NCBI GenBank assembly: GCA_017454675.1
Contig: JAFTCN010000046.1
Location: forward strand, 23,354 to 87,353
From: Clostridia bacterium
GTDB lineage: Bacteria > Bacillota > Clostridia > Oscillospirales > CAG-272
Direction of reading: 5' to 3'
Length of the DNA stretch: 64,000 nucleotides
A program made the translations under genes and the position numbers. The notes under the pieces are model-generated. The model was not told the DNA's origin, made no database searches, and saw only the letters and a program-made list of their open reading frames with translations. This document shows positions 49,746 to 59,170 of this stretch, one piece after another. The number at the start of each line of letters is the position of its first letter. Position 1 is the first letter of the stretch.

Positions 49746-52235
49746 TCAGCCTTCCGAATGACCGGAGGTCCCGGCGCTCTCCGGGGCATTCGCGGTATGC
49801 GGCCTTTTGTCCTCCCCGACCGGCACGAGGTCCCAGATCCTGTCTGCGTATTCCCTGACCGCCCTGTCGGCGGCGAAGAAGCCCGAACCCGCGATATTCA
49901 TCAGCGACTTCCGGCTCCATCCGGAGCGGTCGAGATAGTCGCTGTACATCTTTTCGTGCATGAGCCTGTAGGAATCGAAGTCGGCGAGGCACATGTAGGG
50001 ATCCGCCATACCCTGTCCGGCGAGCAGATAGTTCTTCAGGTCTTCGAAAGGCTCGCCCGAGAATCCCCTGCCGAGCCTGTCGACAGCCGAGCGCAGCCGT
50101 TCGTTGCCGGCGTAGTAAAGAGCCGAATTGTATCCCGCCATGCGCAGGTTCGCGACGTCGTCGGCGCCGAGGCCGAAGATGTAGATGTTCTCAGCGCCGA
50201 CCGCGTCCTTCATCTCGACGTTCGCTCCGTCGAGCGTGCCGACCGTCAGCGCTCCGTTCATCATCAGCTTCATGCATCCGGTGCCGCTGGCCTCGCAGCC
50301 GGCGAGAGATATCTGCTCGCTGATCTCGGACGCGGGGATGAGCGCCTCGGCGAGACTGACGCTGTAGTTCTCGAGAAACACCACCCGGAGCTGCTCCCTG
50401 ATCCTCGGCTGCGACTCGATCTCTGCCGAGAGCAGGCAGGTCAGCTGTATGATGCGCTTGGCGAGGTCGTATCCCGGAGCCGCCTTTGCGCCGAAGATGT
50501 ATGTGCGTGGATAGATGCGCATGTTGGGGTCGCTCAGCAGTTCTCCGTAGAGATTTATGATGTTGAGCAGATTGAGCAGCTGGCGCTTGTACTCGTGCAG
50601 CCGCTTGATCTGGACGTCGAACACCGAGTGGGTGTCGATCGCCACGCCCGTTTTCTTCTCGTTCATCCGGGCAAAGTCGATCTTGTTCGCGTGCTTGATA
50701 CCGCGAAGACGGCTGAGAACGCTCATGTCGTCGGCACAGGCGGCGAAATCGGCAAGCCGCTCGGGGTCGCTCCGGTATGCGGGCCCGATGGTGTCATCAA
50801 GCAGCGACGCGAGCTTCGGATTCGAATAGCACAGCCATCTGCGGTGCGCGACGCCGTTCGTCACGTTCGTGAACTTCCCGGGCGTCATGCGGTAGTAGTC
50901 CTTGAACACGGTGTCGGTCAGGATCTTCGAGTGCAGTTTCGACACTCCGTTGACCGAATGCGAACCTACTACGGCCAGGTTCGCCATATGCATCTGTCCG
51001 CGGTTGATCAGGCTGAGATTCGCGATCCGGTCCCAGTCGCCCGGGAAGGCCTCCCAGGCTTCGCGGCAGAACCGCTCGTTTATCTCCTTTATGATCATGT
51101 ATATCCTGGGCAGACGGAGCCTGAATATGTCCTCGTTCCACTTCTCGAGGGCCTCTGGCATGACGGTGTGGTTGGTATACGATACCGTCTTCACCGTGAT
51201 CTCCCAGGCGCGCTCCCAGGACAGCCTGTAGTCGTCGACGAGCACCCGCATGAGCTCGGGGATAACGAGCGATGGATGGGTGTCGTTTATGTGTATGGCC
51301 ACCTTTTCGGCCAGGTTGTCGATGCGGCGGTAGTGAGCCATATGGTCGCGGATTATGTTCTGCACCGACGCCGAGCAGAGGAAATACTGCTGAGTGAGCC
51401 TGAGCAGCTTTCCCTCGTTGTGGTTGTCGGTGGGATAGAGCACCTTGGAGATGATCTCGGCGCCGCTGATCTCCTCTATAGCTCTGGCGTACTGCCCTCT
51501 GGCAAAGAGGCCCATGTTGAACGCACCGGGGTCCCTGGCCTTGAAGAGGCGGAGCCTGACCACGCTCTCCGAGTCCGCCCCCGATATCATCATGTCGTAG
51601 GGGACCGCCTCGACGTCCTGCGTGTTCTCGTATCTTATCTCGAGCCTGTCGTTCTTCCACTCCTCGACAACGCGCCCGCCCATGCGCACGGTGAAGGTGC
51701 GGTCGGGCCTCGGCTGCAGCCAGACGTCTCCGCCGGGCAGCCAGTTGTCGGGCAGTTCGACCTGAAGGCCGTCGGCTATCTTCTGTCTGAAGAGACCGTA
51801 TTCGTAGCAGATCGAGAAGCCGTACGCGGGGTAGTTGCACGACGCCAGCGAGTCGGCGAAGCAGGCCGCAAGACGGCCGAGACCGCCGTTTCCGAGGCCG
51901 GCGTCGGGCTCGCACTCGTACAGGTCGTGCAGGTCGAAGCCCAGCTCGGCGAGGGCGTCGGCATAGTCTTCGGCAAGGCCGAGGTTGTGGAGGTTCGTCC
52001 TGAGCGAGCGGCCGAGCAGGAACTCCATGCAGATGTAGTATACCTTCTTGCCGCCGGCGGAATCGACTTTCTCCTTGTATTCGGACCTTTTCTGCGAGAG
52101 GATGTCGGTGACGGTGGACGCGACGGCCCGGTATACCTGCTCGGGGGTCGCGGTGGCGGCGGATTCGCCGAAGAGCCTTGAGAGGCGCTCTTCGATCAGT
52201 CTTGTGATCTCTTTTTTGTCGGGTTTCGTTATCAC
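49746..52235 (-). CDS. glgP: Glycogen/starch phosphorylase
   Basis: 829-residue PLP enzyme (GT35) that releases glucose-1-phosphate from glycogen. Family motifs include LGNGGLGRLAACF near residue 110, GYGICYEYGLF-like region and the PLP-lysine region EASGTGCMKLMMNGALTVGT near residue 660, where the usual N before MK is C, a variant often seen in Clostridia. It starts at GTG 52235 with a weak purine stretch upstream; the 133-bp gap before it, with no promoter seen, is the only non-trivial gap in the glg run. Full length; active-site residues present. Confidence 0.96.
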   Translation of the reverse strand: MITKPDKKEITRLIEERLSRLFGESAATATPEQVYRAVASTVTDILSQKRSEYKEKVDSAGGKKVYYICMEFLLGRSLRTNLHNLGLAEDYADALAELGFDLHDLYECEPDAGLGNGGLGRLAACFADSLASCNYPAYGFSICYEYGLFRQKIADGLQVELPDNWLPGGDVWLQPRPDRTFTVRMGGRVVEEWKNDRLEIRYENTQDVEAVPYDMMISGADSESVVRLRLFKARDPGAFNMGLFARGQYARAIEEISGAEIISKVLYPTDNHNEGKLLRLTQQYFLCSASVQNIIRDHMAHYRRIDNLAEKVAIHINDTHPSLVIPELMRVLVDDYRLSWERAWEITVKTVSYTNHTVMPEALEKWNEDIFRLRLPRIYMIIKEINERFCREAWEAFPGDWDRIANLSLINRGQMHMANLAVVGSHSVNGVSKLHSKILTDTVFKDYYRMTPGKFTNVTNGVAHRRWLCYSNPKLASLLDDTIGPAYRSDPERLADFAACADDMSVLSRLRGIKHANKIDFARMNEKKTGVAIDTHSVFDVQIKRLHEYKRQLLNLLNIINLYGELLSDPNMRIYPRTYIFGAKAAPGYDLAKRIIQLTCLLSAEIESQPRIREQLRVVFLENYSVSLAEALIPASEISEQISLAGCEASGTGCMKLMMNGALTVGTLDGANVEMKDAVGAENIYIFGLGADDVANLRMAGYNSALYYAGNERLRSAVDRLGRGFSGEPFEDLKNYLLAGQGMADPYMCLADFDSYRLMHEKMYSDYLDRSGWSRKSLMNIAGSGFFAADRAVREYADRIWDLVPVGEDKRPHTANAPESAGTSGHSEG

Positions 52236-52368
52236 TGGTTTATTTTCCGTTCTGTTGGATTATTTCTTATCTGTTCTGTTTTGATCTGTTTTGACGTTCG
52301 TATGACCTGTGTATGCCGTTTTTTCTGCCGCGAGGCCGGTATCTCATCAGCCGGCCGGGTTCCTGTGT

Positions 52369-53820
52369 TCAAAACAGCTCTTCGTACAGCTTCATGTATT
52401 CTCCGGCCGACTTCTCCCATGAGAAGTCGACGCTCATCACGGCCCTGCGGAGCGCTCTCTTCCTCACGGGGTCGGAAATGAACTCCGCGGCCGCGTACGC
52501 CGCGCGGAAGAGAGCGTCGGGCGACGGCTCGTCGAAGACGAATCCGTTGCCGTATATCCTTTCCTTTCCGCTCCCGCTTCCTTCAGCTTCGATGCCCGCC
52601 TGCTTTATCGAGTCGGCGAGCCCTCCCGTGCGTCTGACCACCGGGACCGTCCCGTATCTCGACGCTATCATCTGCGCAAGGCCGCACGGCTCGGCCAGCG
52701 ACGGCATGATGAATATGTCGGCTCCGGCGTATATACGCGACGCGAGACCCCTGTCGTACGAGATCACCGACCTCACCCTGCCGGGATGACGGCCTTCGAG
52801 CCCGCGGAAGAAATCCTCGTATCCCCGCTCTCCGGTGCCGAGCAGCACGAAGCTGCCGCCCGTCGCGTCGAGCAGGCCGTCGATCATGCCGGCGGCAAGT
52901 CCGATGCCCTTGTGTCCGGCAAGGCGCGTGATCATCGAAAAGAGCGGTCCGTCCCCCGATATCCCGAGTTCGGAGCAGAGCCCGGAGCGGCAGCGGTCCT
53001 TGCCCGCCTGTCGGACGGGGCCGAAGCGCCTTTCCGGATCGGGGTCGCGCCCGGGATCGTAAAGTCTCGTGTCGATGCCGTTCAGTATCCCGCGCAGCTT
53101 GCCGCGGCAGGAGCCGAGGAAGCCGTCGAGTCCGCAGCCGAATCCGGGCGTGAGGATCTCCGACGCGTATGTCGGCGAGACCGTAGTGAGCCTGTCGCAG
53201 GCAACGGCCGCGCCCTTGAGCAGATTTATGCTGTCGCCGAATTTCAGCTCAGGGAGATACTCCTCACCCAGTCCGAAGACGTCGCCTAGGATGTACGGAT
53301 CGTATTTTCCCTGGTATTCGAGATTGTGCACGGTGAACACGCTCTTCACGCCGGTGAGGTTTCCCGCCCGCTTCTCGCGGTCGAGATAGATCACGGCGGA
53401 GGCCGACTGCCAGTCGTTCGCGTGTAGTATGTCAGGACACATGCCGTCACGCTTCATGAGCTCGACGGCAGCCGAGCCGAAGAAGGCGAAGCGCTCTCCG
53501 TCGTCGTACTGTCCGTATGTCGACGGCCGGTCGAAGTAATAGCTGTTCCCGAGGAATATGTACCGCACGCCGCCGATGACCGTGTACATCGCGTCGCAGC
53601 GCTGGCGTCTCCACGCGAGCGGGACCTCGAAGGAGCCGAGCGGCTTCATCACGCTGCGGTATTTTTCGGGGATCGACGAATACAGCGGCAGCACTACGCT
53701 CACCGACAGATCGGGAAAGCGTGATGCCAGAGCCGCGGGGAGCGAGCCCATGACGTCGCCGAGGCCGCCGGTCGAGACGAACGGCGTGGCTTCCGAGCCC
53801 GCGAAAAGGATCTTTTTCAA
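52369..53820 (-). CDS. glgA: Glycogen synthase (ADP-glucose)
   Basis: GT5 family enzyme that extends glycogen with ADP-glucose. 483 residues. The N-terminal ADP-glucose site FAGSEATPFVSTGGLGDVMG carries Ser where E. coli has Lys before TGGLGDV; from memory, Clostridial GlgA often has A/S here. Other motifs: VFTVHNLEYQGKY, LTTVSPTYASEI, a GIDTRLYDPGRD region and PSLAEPCGLAQMIASRYGTVPVVRRTGGLADSI. It starts 4 bases inside the glgD gene's end. The last codons lie before the 133-bp gap to glgP. Confidence 0.95.
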   Translation of the reverse strand: MKKILFAGSEATPFVSTGGLGDVMGSLPAALASRFPDLSVSVVLPLYSSIPEKYRSVMKPLGSFEVPLAWRRQRCDAMYTVIGGVRYIFLGNSYYFDRPSTYGQYDDGERFAFFGSAAVELMKRDGMCPDILHANDWQSASAVIYLDREKRAGNLTGVKSVFTVHNLEYQGKYDPYILGDVFGLGEEYLPELKFGDSINLLKGAAVACDRLTTVSPTYASEILTPGFGCGLDGFLGSCRGKLRGILNGIDTRLYDPGRDPDPERRFGPVRQAGKDRCRSGLCSELGISGDGPLFSMITRLAGHKGIGLAAGMIDGLLDATGGSFVLLGTGERGYEDFFRGLEGRHPGRVRSVISYDRGLASRIYAGADIFIMPSLAEPCGLAQMIASRYGTVPVVRRTGGLADSIKQAGIEAEGSGSGKERIYGNGFVFDEPSPDALFRAAYAAAEFISDPVRKRALRRAVMSVDFSWEKSAGEYMKLYEELF

Positions 53821-54950
53821 ACCATGATCCCCTTTCCGATGAAGAAGGGCATCGTGCTGTGCCCCGAGAGGACCCTGCCGTCCCTTACGACGGCGTTCTT
53901 GTCAGCCACGACACAGTTGAGGCTGCAGCCGCCTCCGATGATCCCGTCCTGCATGATGACGGAGTTCTCGACCCTCGTGCCCCGCGCGATCCTCACACCT
54001 CTGAATATCACCGAGTTGCGCACCTCGCCCTCGATGACGCAGCCGTCGGCGACGAGCGAGTTCGTGACCGAAGAGCCGGGCAGGAAGAGCGACGGCGCCG
54101 AGTTGCGCACCTTGGTGTACACCGGACGCCCCTCGATACCGAAGAGCTCGCGGCGGACGCTGCCGTCGAGCAGGCTCATGGAGCACTCGAAATAGCCCGC
54201 CATCGAGTTGATGATCGCGTAGAATCCGTCGAGCGGGAACGCGCGGTAGTTCGCCCTGCCCACGTTCCTCGACATGATGTCGCGGAAGAAGCTGGTGTAG
54301 CCGTACGCGGCGGCGTCGCCCAGCACAGAGAGGAGATAGGCGCGCGAGATCACCATGATATTGGTGCAGATCGCGGTGTCGGGACCGTCGTCGGGAGTAC
54401 AGGCGTGAACGTCGGTGATCCTGCCGTCGCCGTCGCAGATGACGGCGGAATGGCGCGACGTCACGTTGCCGACGTCCCCGCTCCTCTTGGTGACGAGTGT
54501 GATGTCGGCTCCCGACGACAGGTGATACGCGATCACCTGCGACAGGTCGATATTGCAGATGATGTCGCAGTCTGAGCAGACAACGACGTCCTCGGAGCAC
54601 TCGGAGATGAAATTCACCGAGCTGAGCATCGCTTCGAGTCTGGTGCTGTATACTCCCGCGACGCCCCCCGCGTTGTACGCGGTGATGAAGGGCGAGAGCA
54701 GCTTTATGCCGCCCGAGCGCCGGGCAAGGTCCCAGTCCTTGCCCGTTCCGATGTGGTCGAGCAGCGAACGGTAGTTGTAATTGGTGATGATGCCCACCTT
54801 GTCGATCCCGGCGTTGACCATGTTCGACAGGGTGAAGTCGATCAGCCTGTACCTGCCGCCGAACGGCACCGAGGCCATCGTGCGGTATTTGGTGAGTTCG
54901 GGCACGATATCGTCGTGCAGATGCGAAAAAACAAGTCCCGCGGCTTTCAT
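53817..54950 (-). CDS. glgD: GlgD, regulatory subunit of glucose-1-phosphate adenylyltransferase
   Basis: 377-residue paralogue of GlgC, found in Firmicutes, where GlgC and GlgD form a heteromeric ADP-glucose pyrophosphorylase. The N-terminus KAAGLVFSHLHDDIVPELTKYRTMASVPFGGRYRLIDFTL lacks the GGxGxRL nucleotide motif, but keeps FGGRYRLIDF; the C-terminus is a left-handed beta-helix (hexapeptide repeats, e.g. VIFRGVRIARGTRVENSVIM). This confirms the regulatory type. Gap to glgC is 18 bp, and the frame overlaps the glgA start. Confidence 0.94.
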   Translation of the reverse strand: MKAAGLVFSHLHDDIVPELTKYRTMASVPFGGRYRLIDFTLSNMVNAGIDKVGIITNYNYRSLLDHIGTGKDWDLARRSGGIKLLSPFITAYNAGGVAGVYSTRLEAMLSSVNFISECSEDVVVCSDCDIICNIDLSQVIAYHLSSGADITLVTKRSGDVGNVTSRHSAVICDGDGRITDVHACTPDDGPDTAICTNIMVISRAYLLSVLGDAAAYGYTSFFRDIMSRNVGRANYRAFPLDGFYAIINSMAGYFECSMSLLDGSVRRELFGIEGRPVYTKVRNSAPSLFLPGSSVTNSLVADGCVIEGEVRNSVIFRGVRIARGTRVENSVIMQDGIIGGGCSLNCVVADKNAVVRDGRVLSGHSTMPFFIGKGIMV

Positions 54951-54968
54951 ACCGGTGTCCCCCTCTTC

Positions 54969-56153
54969 TCAGTCCGGATACATCATCGCGCCGGGCTCGA
55001 CGGCCTCGTCGTCGACCACCCTGACGCCGGCGCCTATCACGGCGATATCGCAGTCCGGAGCGTTCCGGCGCCCCACAACCGCCCTCGCGCCGATGACGGC
55101 CCCGTCGTCTACTATCGCCCGGTCGACCGTGGCTCCCGCGCGAATGACGGCCCGGCTCATGATCACCGAGTCCCTGACCGACGCTCCGGCCTCGACGGTC
55201 ACGCCCGAGCCGAGCACCGAGTTTATCACCTCGCCGAAGATCTCGCAGCCCTCGGTGACCGACGAATTCGACACCGAGGCGGTCTTGCCGATATACTGCG
55301 GGGCCGCGGCCTCATGCCTCGAATAGATCCTCCAGGAGTCGTCGTTCAGGCGCAGCGGGGGATCCTCCCCCAGCATGTCCATGTTCGCCTCCCAGAGCGA
55401 CCGCACCGTTCCGACGTCCTTCCAGTAGCCGTCGAAGCGGTATGCGAAGAGCTTCTTTCCCTGCGACAGCATCGACGGTATTATGTTCTTTCCGAAGTCG
55501 TTCGACGAAGTGGGATCCCGTTCGTCGGCGGCGAGGCTGTCGAGCAGCATGCGTGTGTTGAAGATGTAGATACCCATGGAAGCCAGCGTGCTCTCGGGGA
55601 CCTTCGGCTTCTCGGAGAATTTCACGATCCTTCCGTCGCCGTCGGTGCTCATGATGCCGAAGCGCGACGCCTCCTCGAGGGGGACGTCGATGACGGCGAT
55701 GGTGCAGTCGGCTCCGCTCCGCCTGTGATACGCGAGCATCTTCGCGTAGTTCATCCTGTAGATGTGGTCGCCCGAGAGAACGAGCAGATAATCGGGCGAA
55801 TACCTGGCGATGAAGTCGCGGTTCTGCCAGATCGCGTTCGCGGTACCGCTGTACCAGTCGGCGCTGCCGCGGCCCTGATAGGGAGGCAGGATCTTGACCC
55901 CGCCGAAAGTGCGGTCGAGGTCCCAGGGAAGCCCGTTGCCGATATAGTCGTTGAGCAGCAGAGGCTGGTACTGGGTGAGCACGCCCACCGTGTCGATACC
56001 GGAATTGACGCAGTTCGAAAGGGTGAAATCGATGATGCGGTATTTACCGCCGAATGATACCGCGGGCTTCGCGAGGCGCGAGGTGAGGGCGTAGAGCCTG
56101 CTCCCCTGCCCGCCCGCGAGGATCATCGCGATGCATTCCTTTTTCTTGAACAT
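54969..56153 (-). CDS. glgC: Glucose-1-phosphate adenylyltransferase, catalytic subunit
   Basis: 394-residue enzyme making ADP-glucose from ATP and glucose-1-phosphate. The nucleotide motif [16 protein letters not shown] is near residue 9, then [29 protein letters not shown] near 118 (metal Asp) and a C-terminal beta-helix. All catalytic residues are in place. First of the ADP-glucose genes, 69 bp after glgB, in a spacer with repeated GACAGA motifs. Confidence 0.96.
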   Translation of the reverse strand: MFKKKECIAMILAGGQGSRLYALTSRLAKPAVSFGGKYRIIDFTLSNCVNSGIDTVGVLTQYQPLLLNDYIGNGLPWDLDRTFGGVKILPPYQGRGSADWYSGTANAIWQNRDFIARYSPDYLLVLSGDHIYRMNYAKMLAYHRRSGADCTIAVIDVPLEEASRFGIMSTDGDGRIVKFSEKPKVPESTLASMGIYIFNTRMLLDSLAADERDPTSSNDFGKNIIPSMLSQGKKLFAYRFDGYWKDVGTVRSLWEANMDMLGEDPPLRLNDDSWRIYSRHEAAAPQYIGKTASVSNSSVTEGCEIFGEVINSVLGSGVTVEAGASVRDSVIMSRAVIRAGATVDRAIVDDGAVIGARAVVGRRNAPDCDIAVIGAGVRVVDDEAVEPGAMMYPD

Positions 56154-56222
56154 GTTGTTCCACCGGCCTTTCCGGGAGATCTCCCGGTTATTTTGGTTGA
56201 ATCTGTCTGTATGTCTGTCGTC

Positions 56223-58211
56223 CTACGACTGTCGACTGTCTGCAGCAGGCTGCAGGTCTGTCGGTCTGTCGGTCTTCCTGCCGCCGGCTGTCGGCTTCGC
56301 GGGCGGCGCCATCCGGTAGAGCGCGCCGGAGAGGGGCGACAGCGGTATCCTCACCGAGGCCTCCCTGCCGTCGGCAGGCTTTGCCGACGCGGTGAGCGTC
56401 GCGGGCGGGATGCCGCCGGTCCCGCCGTATTCCTCCCCGTCGGTCGATATCAGCAGCTTCCAGCGGCTGCCCGGAGCCCCCGGCACGCCCGCCCTGTATT
56501 CGGGCCGGGCGGCCCCCGAAAAGTTTATGACGGCGAGCAGCGTCCCCTTCTCCGACCTGCGGAGGAAGGATATGATGTTGCGGTCCCTGTCGTCCGGCTG
56601 GATCCACTCGAATCCGTCCCAGCCCCCGTCCCTCTCCCAGAGCTCCGGGGATGACAGATATATGAAGTTGAGATCGGATACAAAGTGCTGAAGCTGTCTG
56701 TGCCTGTCGTAGCCGAGCAGGAACCACTCGGTCGCGGCGTCGCAGTTCCATTCGTCGAACTGGCCGATCTCGTTCCCGGCGAAACTCAGCTTCTTTCCGG
56801 GACATGTCATCATCCAGAGGAGGAATGCCCTGGTATCGGCGAACTTTCCGTCGTAGCCGGCAGGAGTGCGGTCGAGCAGTGACTTCTTGCCGTGGACGAC
56901 CTCGTCGTGCGAGACGGGCAGTATGTAGTTCTCGGAGAAGGCGTAGCAGAGCGGGAAGGTGAGCTTTTCATGGCAGAAGCGCCGGAAGAGCGGGTCGGTC
57001 GACTTGTAGCTCAAGGCGTCGTTCATCCAGCCCATGTTCCATTTGTAGGAAAAGCCCAGGCCGTCCGGCGGTTCTGACGTGATCCCGCCCCAGGCCGTCG
57101 ATTCCTCGGCTATCATCATCACCTGCGGAAACCTGCCGCGCATATGCGAGTTGAGTTTCTTAAAGAAGGCGATCGCCTCGAGGTTGCGGTTGTCGCCGTA
57201 TACGTTCGGGATCCACTCGCCCGGCATGCGGTCGTAGTCGAGATAGAGCATCGACGCGACGGCGTCGACGCGCAGGCCGTCGGCGTGATACACCGAGGCG
57301 TAGTAGTCCGCGTTCGAGATGAGGAACGACTGGACCTCGTTGCGGCCGACGTCGAAGCAGCGCGTGCCCCATCCGGCGTGCTCCATCCGGTCTCTCCCCT
57401 GGTACTCGTACAGCGGGCCGCCGTCGAATTCACAAAGTCCGAACGAATCTTTCGGGAAGTGGGCCGGCACCCAGTCGAGGATCACCCCGATCCCGGCCTC
57501 GTGCATCCGGTCGACGAACCCGCAGAAGTCCTCCGGGCTGCCGAATCTCGAAGTCGGGGCGAAAAATCCGCTCACCTGGTATCCCCAGGAGCCTTCGAAG
57601 GGGTGCTCGCTGACCGGCAGCAGCTCGACGTGCGTGTAGCCCATCGCCTTCACGTAGGGGGCAAGCTCGTCGGCTATCTGACGGTAGCCCGGTCTCTCAC
57701 CGTCTTCGTTCCGGATCCATGAGCCGAGGTGCAGCTCGTAGATGTTGAGCGGGCGCCGGCAGTCCCGGGCGTCCGGCCTCGACGCCATCCACGCAGCGTC
57801 GGTCCAGCGGTATCCGAACGGGGCCTCCGCCACGATCGACGCCGCCTCGGGAGGCGCCTCGAAGCTCACCGCGTAGGGGTCGGGTTTCCAGACGAGTCTC
57901 TCTCCGTCAGACGCTCCTTCGCGCGGAGCGGCCCTGAATATGTACTTGTATCTGCCGCCGCGCGGGATCTCCGGAAGCGAGGCTTCAAAGATCCCGCCCT
58001 CCGTGATCCTTTCCATCGGGACCGCGGCCGCCGTGTCCCAGCCGCAGAAGTCTCCGCACACGTATGCCGCGAGCGCGTTCGGCGCCCAGACACGGAAGAC
58101 GGTCTCCCCGTCAGACGTGTGCTGACCGAGATATCTGTAGGCCTCGAAATTCGTCCCCTGATGGAAAAGATAGGCGGCAAGGCCGTCTCTGTTTTCTGTT
58201 TTTGCTGACAT
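56223..58211 (-). CDS. glgB: 1,4-alpha-glucan branching enzyme
   Basis: GH13 subfamily branching enzyme of 662 residues. An N-terminal CBM48 (about 20-110), then the barrel: GVILDWVPAHF, DGLRVDAVASMLYLD (nucleophile Asp), MMIAEESTAWGG (acid/base Glu) and PVSHDEVVHG, all present. The C-terminal beta domain is followed by a short tail (GGRKTDRPTDLQPAADSRQS) encoded by a repetitive segment (GACAGACC-type repeats) which looks like recent sequence growth. First gene of the glg run; ThuA-like gene is 41 bp upstream. Confidence 0.96.
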   Translation of the reverse strand: MSAKTENRDGLAAYLFHQGTNFEAYRYLGQHTSDGETVFRVWAPNALAAYVCGDFCGWDTAAAVPMERITEGGIFEASLPEIPRGGRYKYIFRAAPREGASDGERLVWKPDPYAVSFEAPPEAASIVAEAPFGYRWTDAAWMASRPDARDCRRPLNIYELHLGSWIRNEDGERPGYRQIADELAPYVKAMGYTHVELLPVSEHPFEGSWGYQVSGFFAPTSRFGSPEDFCGFVDRMHEAGIGVILDWVPAHFPKDSFGLCEFDGGPLYEYQGRDRMEHAGWGTRCFDVGRNEVQSFLISNADYYASVYHADGLRVDAVASMLYLDYDRMPGEWIPNVYGDNRNLEAIAFFKKLNSHMRGRFPQVMMIAEESTAWGGITSEPPDGLGFSYKWNMGWMNDALSYKSTDPLFRRFCHEKLTFPLCYAFSENYILPVSHDEVVHGKKSLLDRTPAGYDGKFADTRAFLLWMMTCPGKKLSFAGNEIGQFDEWNCDAATEWFLLGYDRHRQLQHFVSDLNFIYLSSPELWERDGGWDGFEWIQPDDRDRNIISFLRRSEKGTLLAVINFSGAARPEYRAGVPGAPGSRWKLLISTDGEEYGGTGGIPPATLTASAKPADGREASVRIPLSPLSGALYRMAPPAKPTAGGRKTDRPTDLQPAADSRQS

Positions 58212-58251
58212 ATAAGTGAGCCCGGGAGCCGTCCGCCCTGCGGGGCGCTCC

Positions 58252-59061
58252 TTACCGTTCTATGCCCAGGGCGTCGAAAGCCACCGGGTACATGTTGCTC
58301 TTGAGTTTTCCTTTTTCCTCCCTGTCCGAATAGTCCTTCACTACATGCGGGCAGTGGTTTTTGTATTCGTATCCGGGCACTGACGGAGCAGCCCACTTCA
58401 CCGCGTTGTAGATTATCCGCAGCACCAGGGGGTTGTGGAACGACGGGCAGGTCTCGTGGCCGGGCTGGAAGTAGAATATCCTTCCGCAGTCGCGGAGGTA
58501 GGTCATGCCGGAGCGGAAGATGTATCCGTCCTCATACCAGCTGCCGAAGATCAGCTCGTTCGGCTGAGGCACGAAGAAGGGCTCGGCGTAGAGCTCCTCC
58601 GACTCGATGAAGAACTTGTCGGGAATACCTTCGGCGATCGGATGCGTCGGCAGCAGATTCCACATGATCTCCTTCTGGTTGCGGCCCCAGGTGAGGTTGC
58701 CGAGCGTTCCCACGATCGTTTTGAAGGGCTTTGAGTGGTGCGCCGAATGCAGCGCGATGAACCCCGTCTTACCCATATAGACGCGGTCGCGGATCTTCTT
58801 CACCAGGTCGTCGTTCACCTCTCCGTGGGCCATGTGGCCCCACCAGATGAGGACGTCGGTGCTGTCGAGCACGCTGTCGGGAAGTCCCTGGTCGGGGTCG
58901 TCGAGCGCGGCCAGCGTGCACTCGATGCCGGGATACTGCGAGAGATATTCGGCGATGCACGCGTGGATGCCGTTCGGATAGAGGGCTTTGGCTGCCTCCT
59001 CGGTCTTTTCGTGTCTGAATTCGTTCCAGAGCGTGACTCTGATCTTTCTTTCTGTTTCCAT
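58252..59061 (-). CDS. ThuA-like trehalose utilisation family protein
   Basis: 269-residue protein of the ThuA family (PF06283), a glutamine-amidotransferase-like fold. Start AAGGAGAG 6 bases upstream of ATG 59061. Motifs: VTLWNEFRHEK, VLIWWGHMAHGEV, TGFIALHSAHHSKPF, and IFYFQPGHETCPSFHNPLV. In other bacteria ThuA works on 3-keto-trehalose or related keto-sugars, with Gfo/Idh partners. Here it lies directly upstream of glgB (41 bp), and 109 bp after an MBL-fold gene. It may thus connect keto-sugar breakdown and glycogen. Substrate unproven. Confidence 0.9.
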   Translation of the reverse strand: METERKIRVTLWNEFRHEKTEEAAKALYPNGIHACIAEYLSQYPGIECTLAALDDPDQGLPDSVLDSTDVLIWWGHMAHGEVNDDLVKKIRDRVYMGKTGFIALHSAHHSKPFKTIVGTLGNLTWGRNQKEIMWNLLPTHPIAEGIPDKFFIESEELYAEPFFVPQPNELIFGSWYEDGYIFRSGMTYLRDCGRIFYFQPGHETCPSFHNPLVLRIIYNAVKWAAPSVPGYEYKNHCPHVVKDYSDREEKGKLKSNMYPVAFDALGIER

Positions 59062-59170
59062 GGTGTTTCTCTCCTTGAACGGTCGTTTCGATATACTGCT
59101 GACTGTATTATTGTCGCTCTGATGCCGGCGGACTCTGCCGGAACGGTGTCTGTCCCGCGGGATGCCGCCG

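Noticed and set aside
49458..52181. A 907-codon plus-strand frame opposite glgP
   Set aside because: The longest frame in the window, but it is the mirror of glgP and GH13, Arg/Val/Gly-rich without motifs, with no ribosome-binding site.
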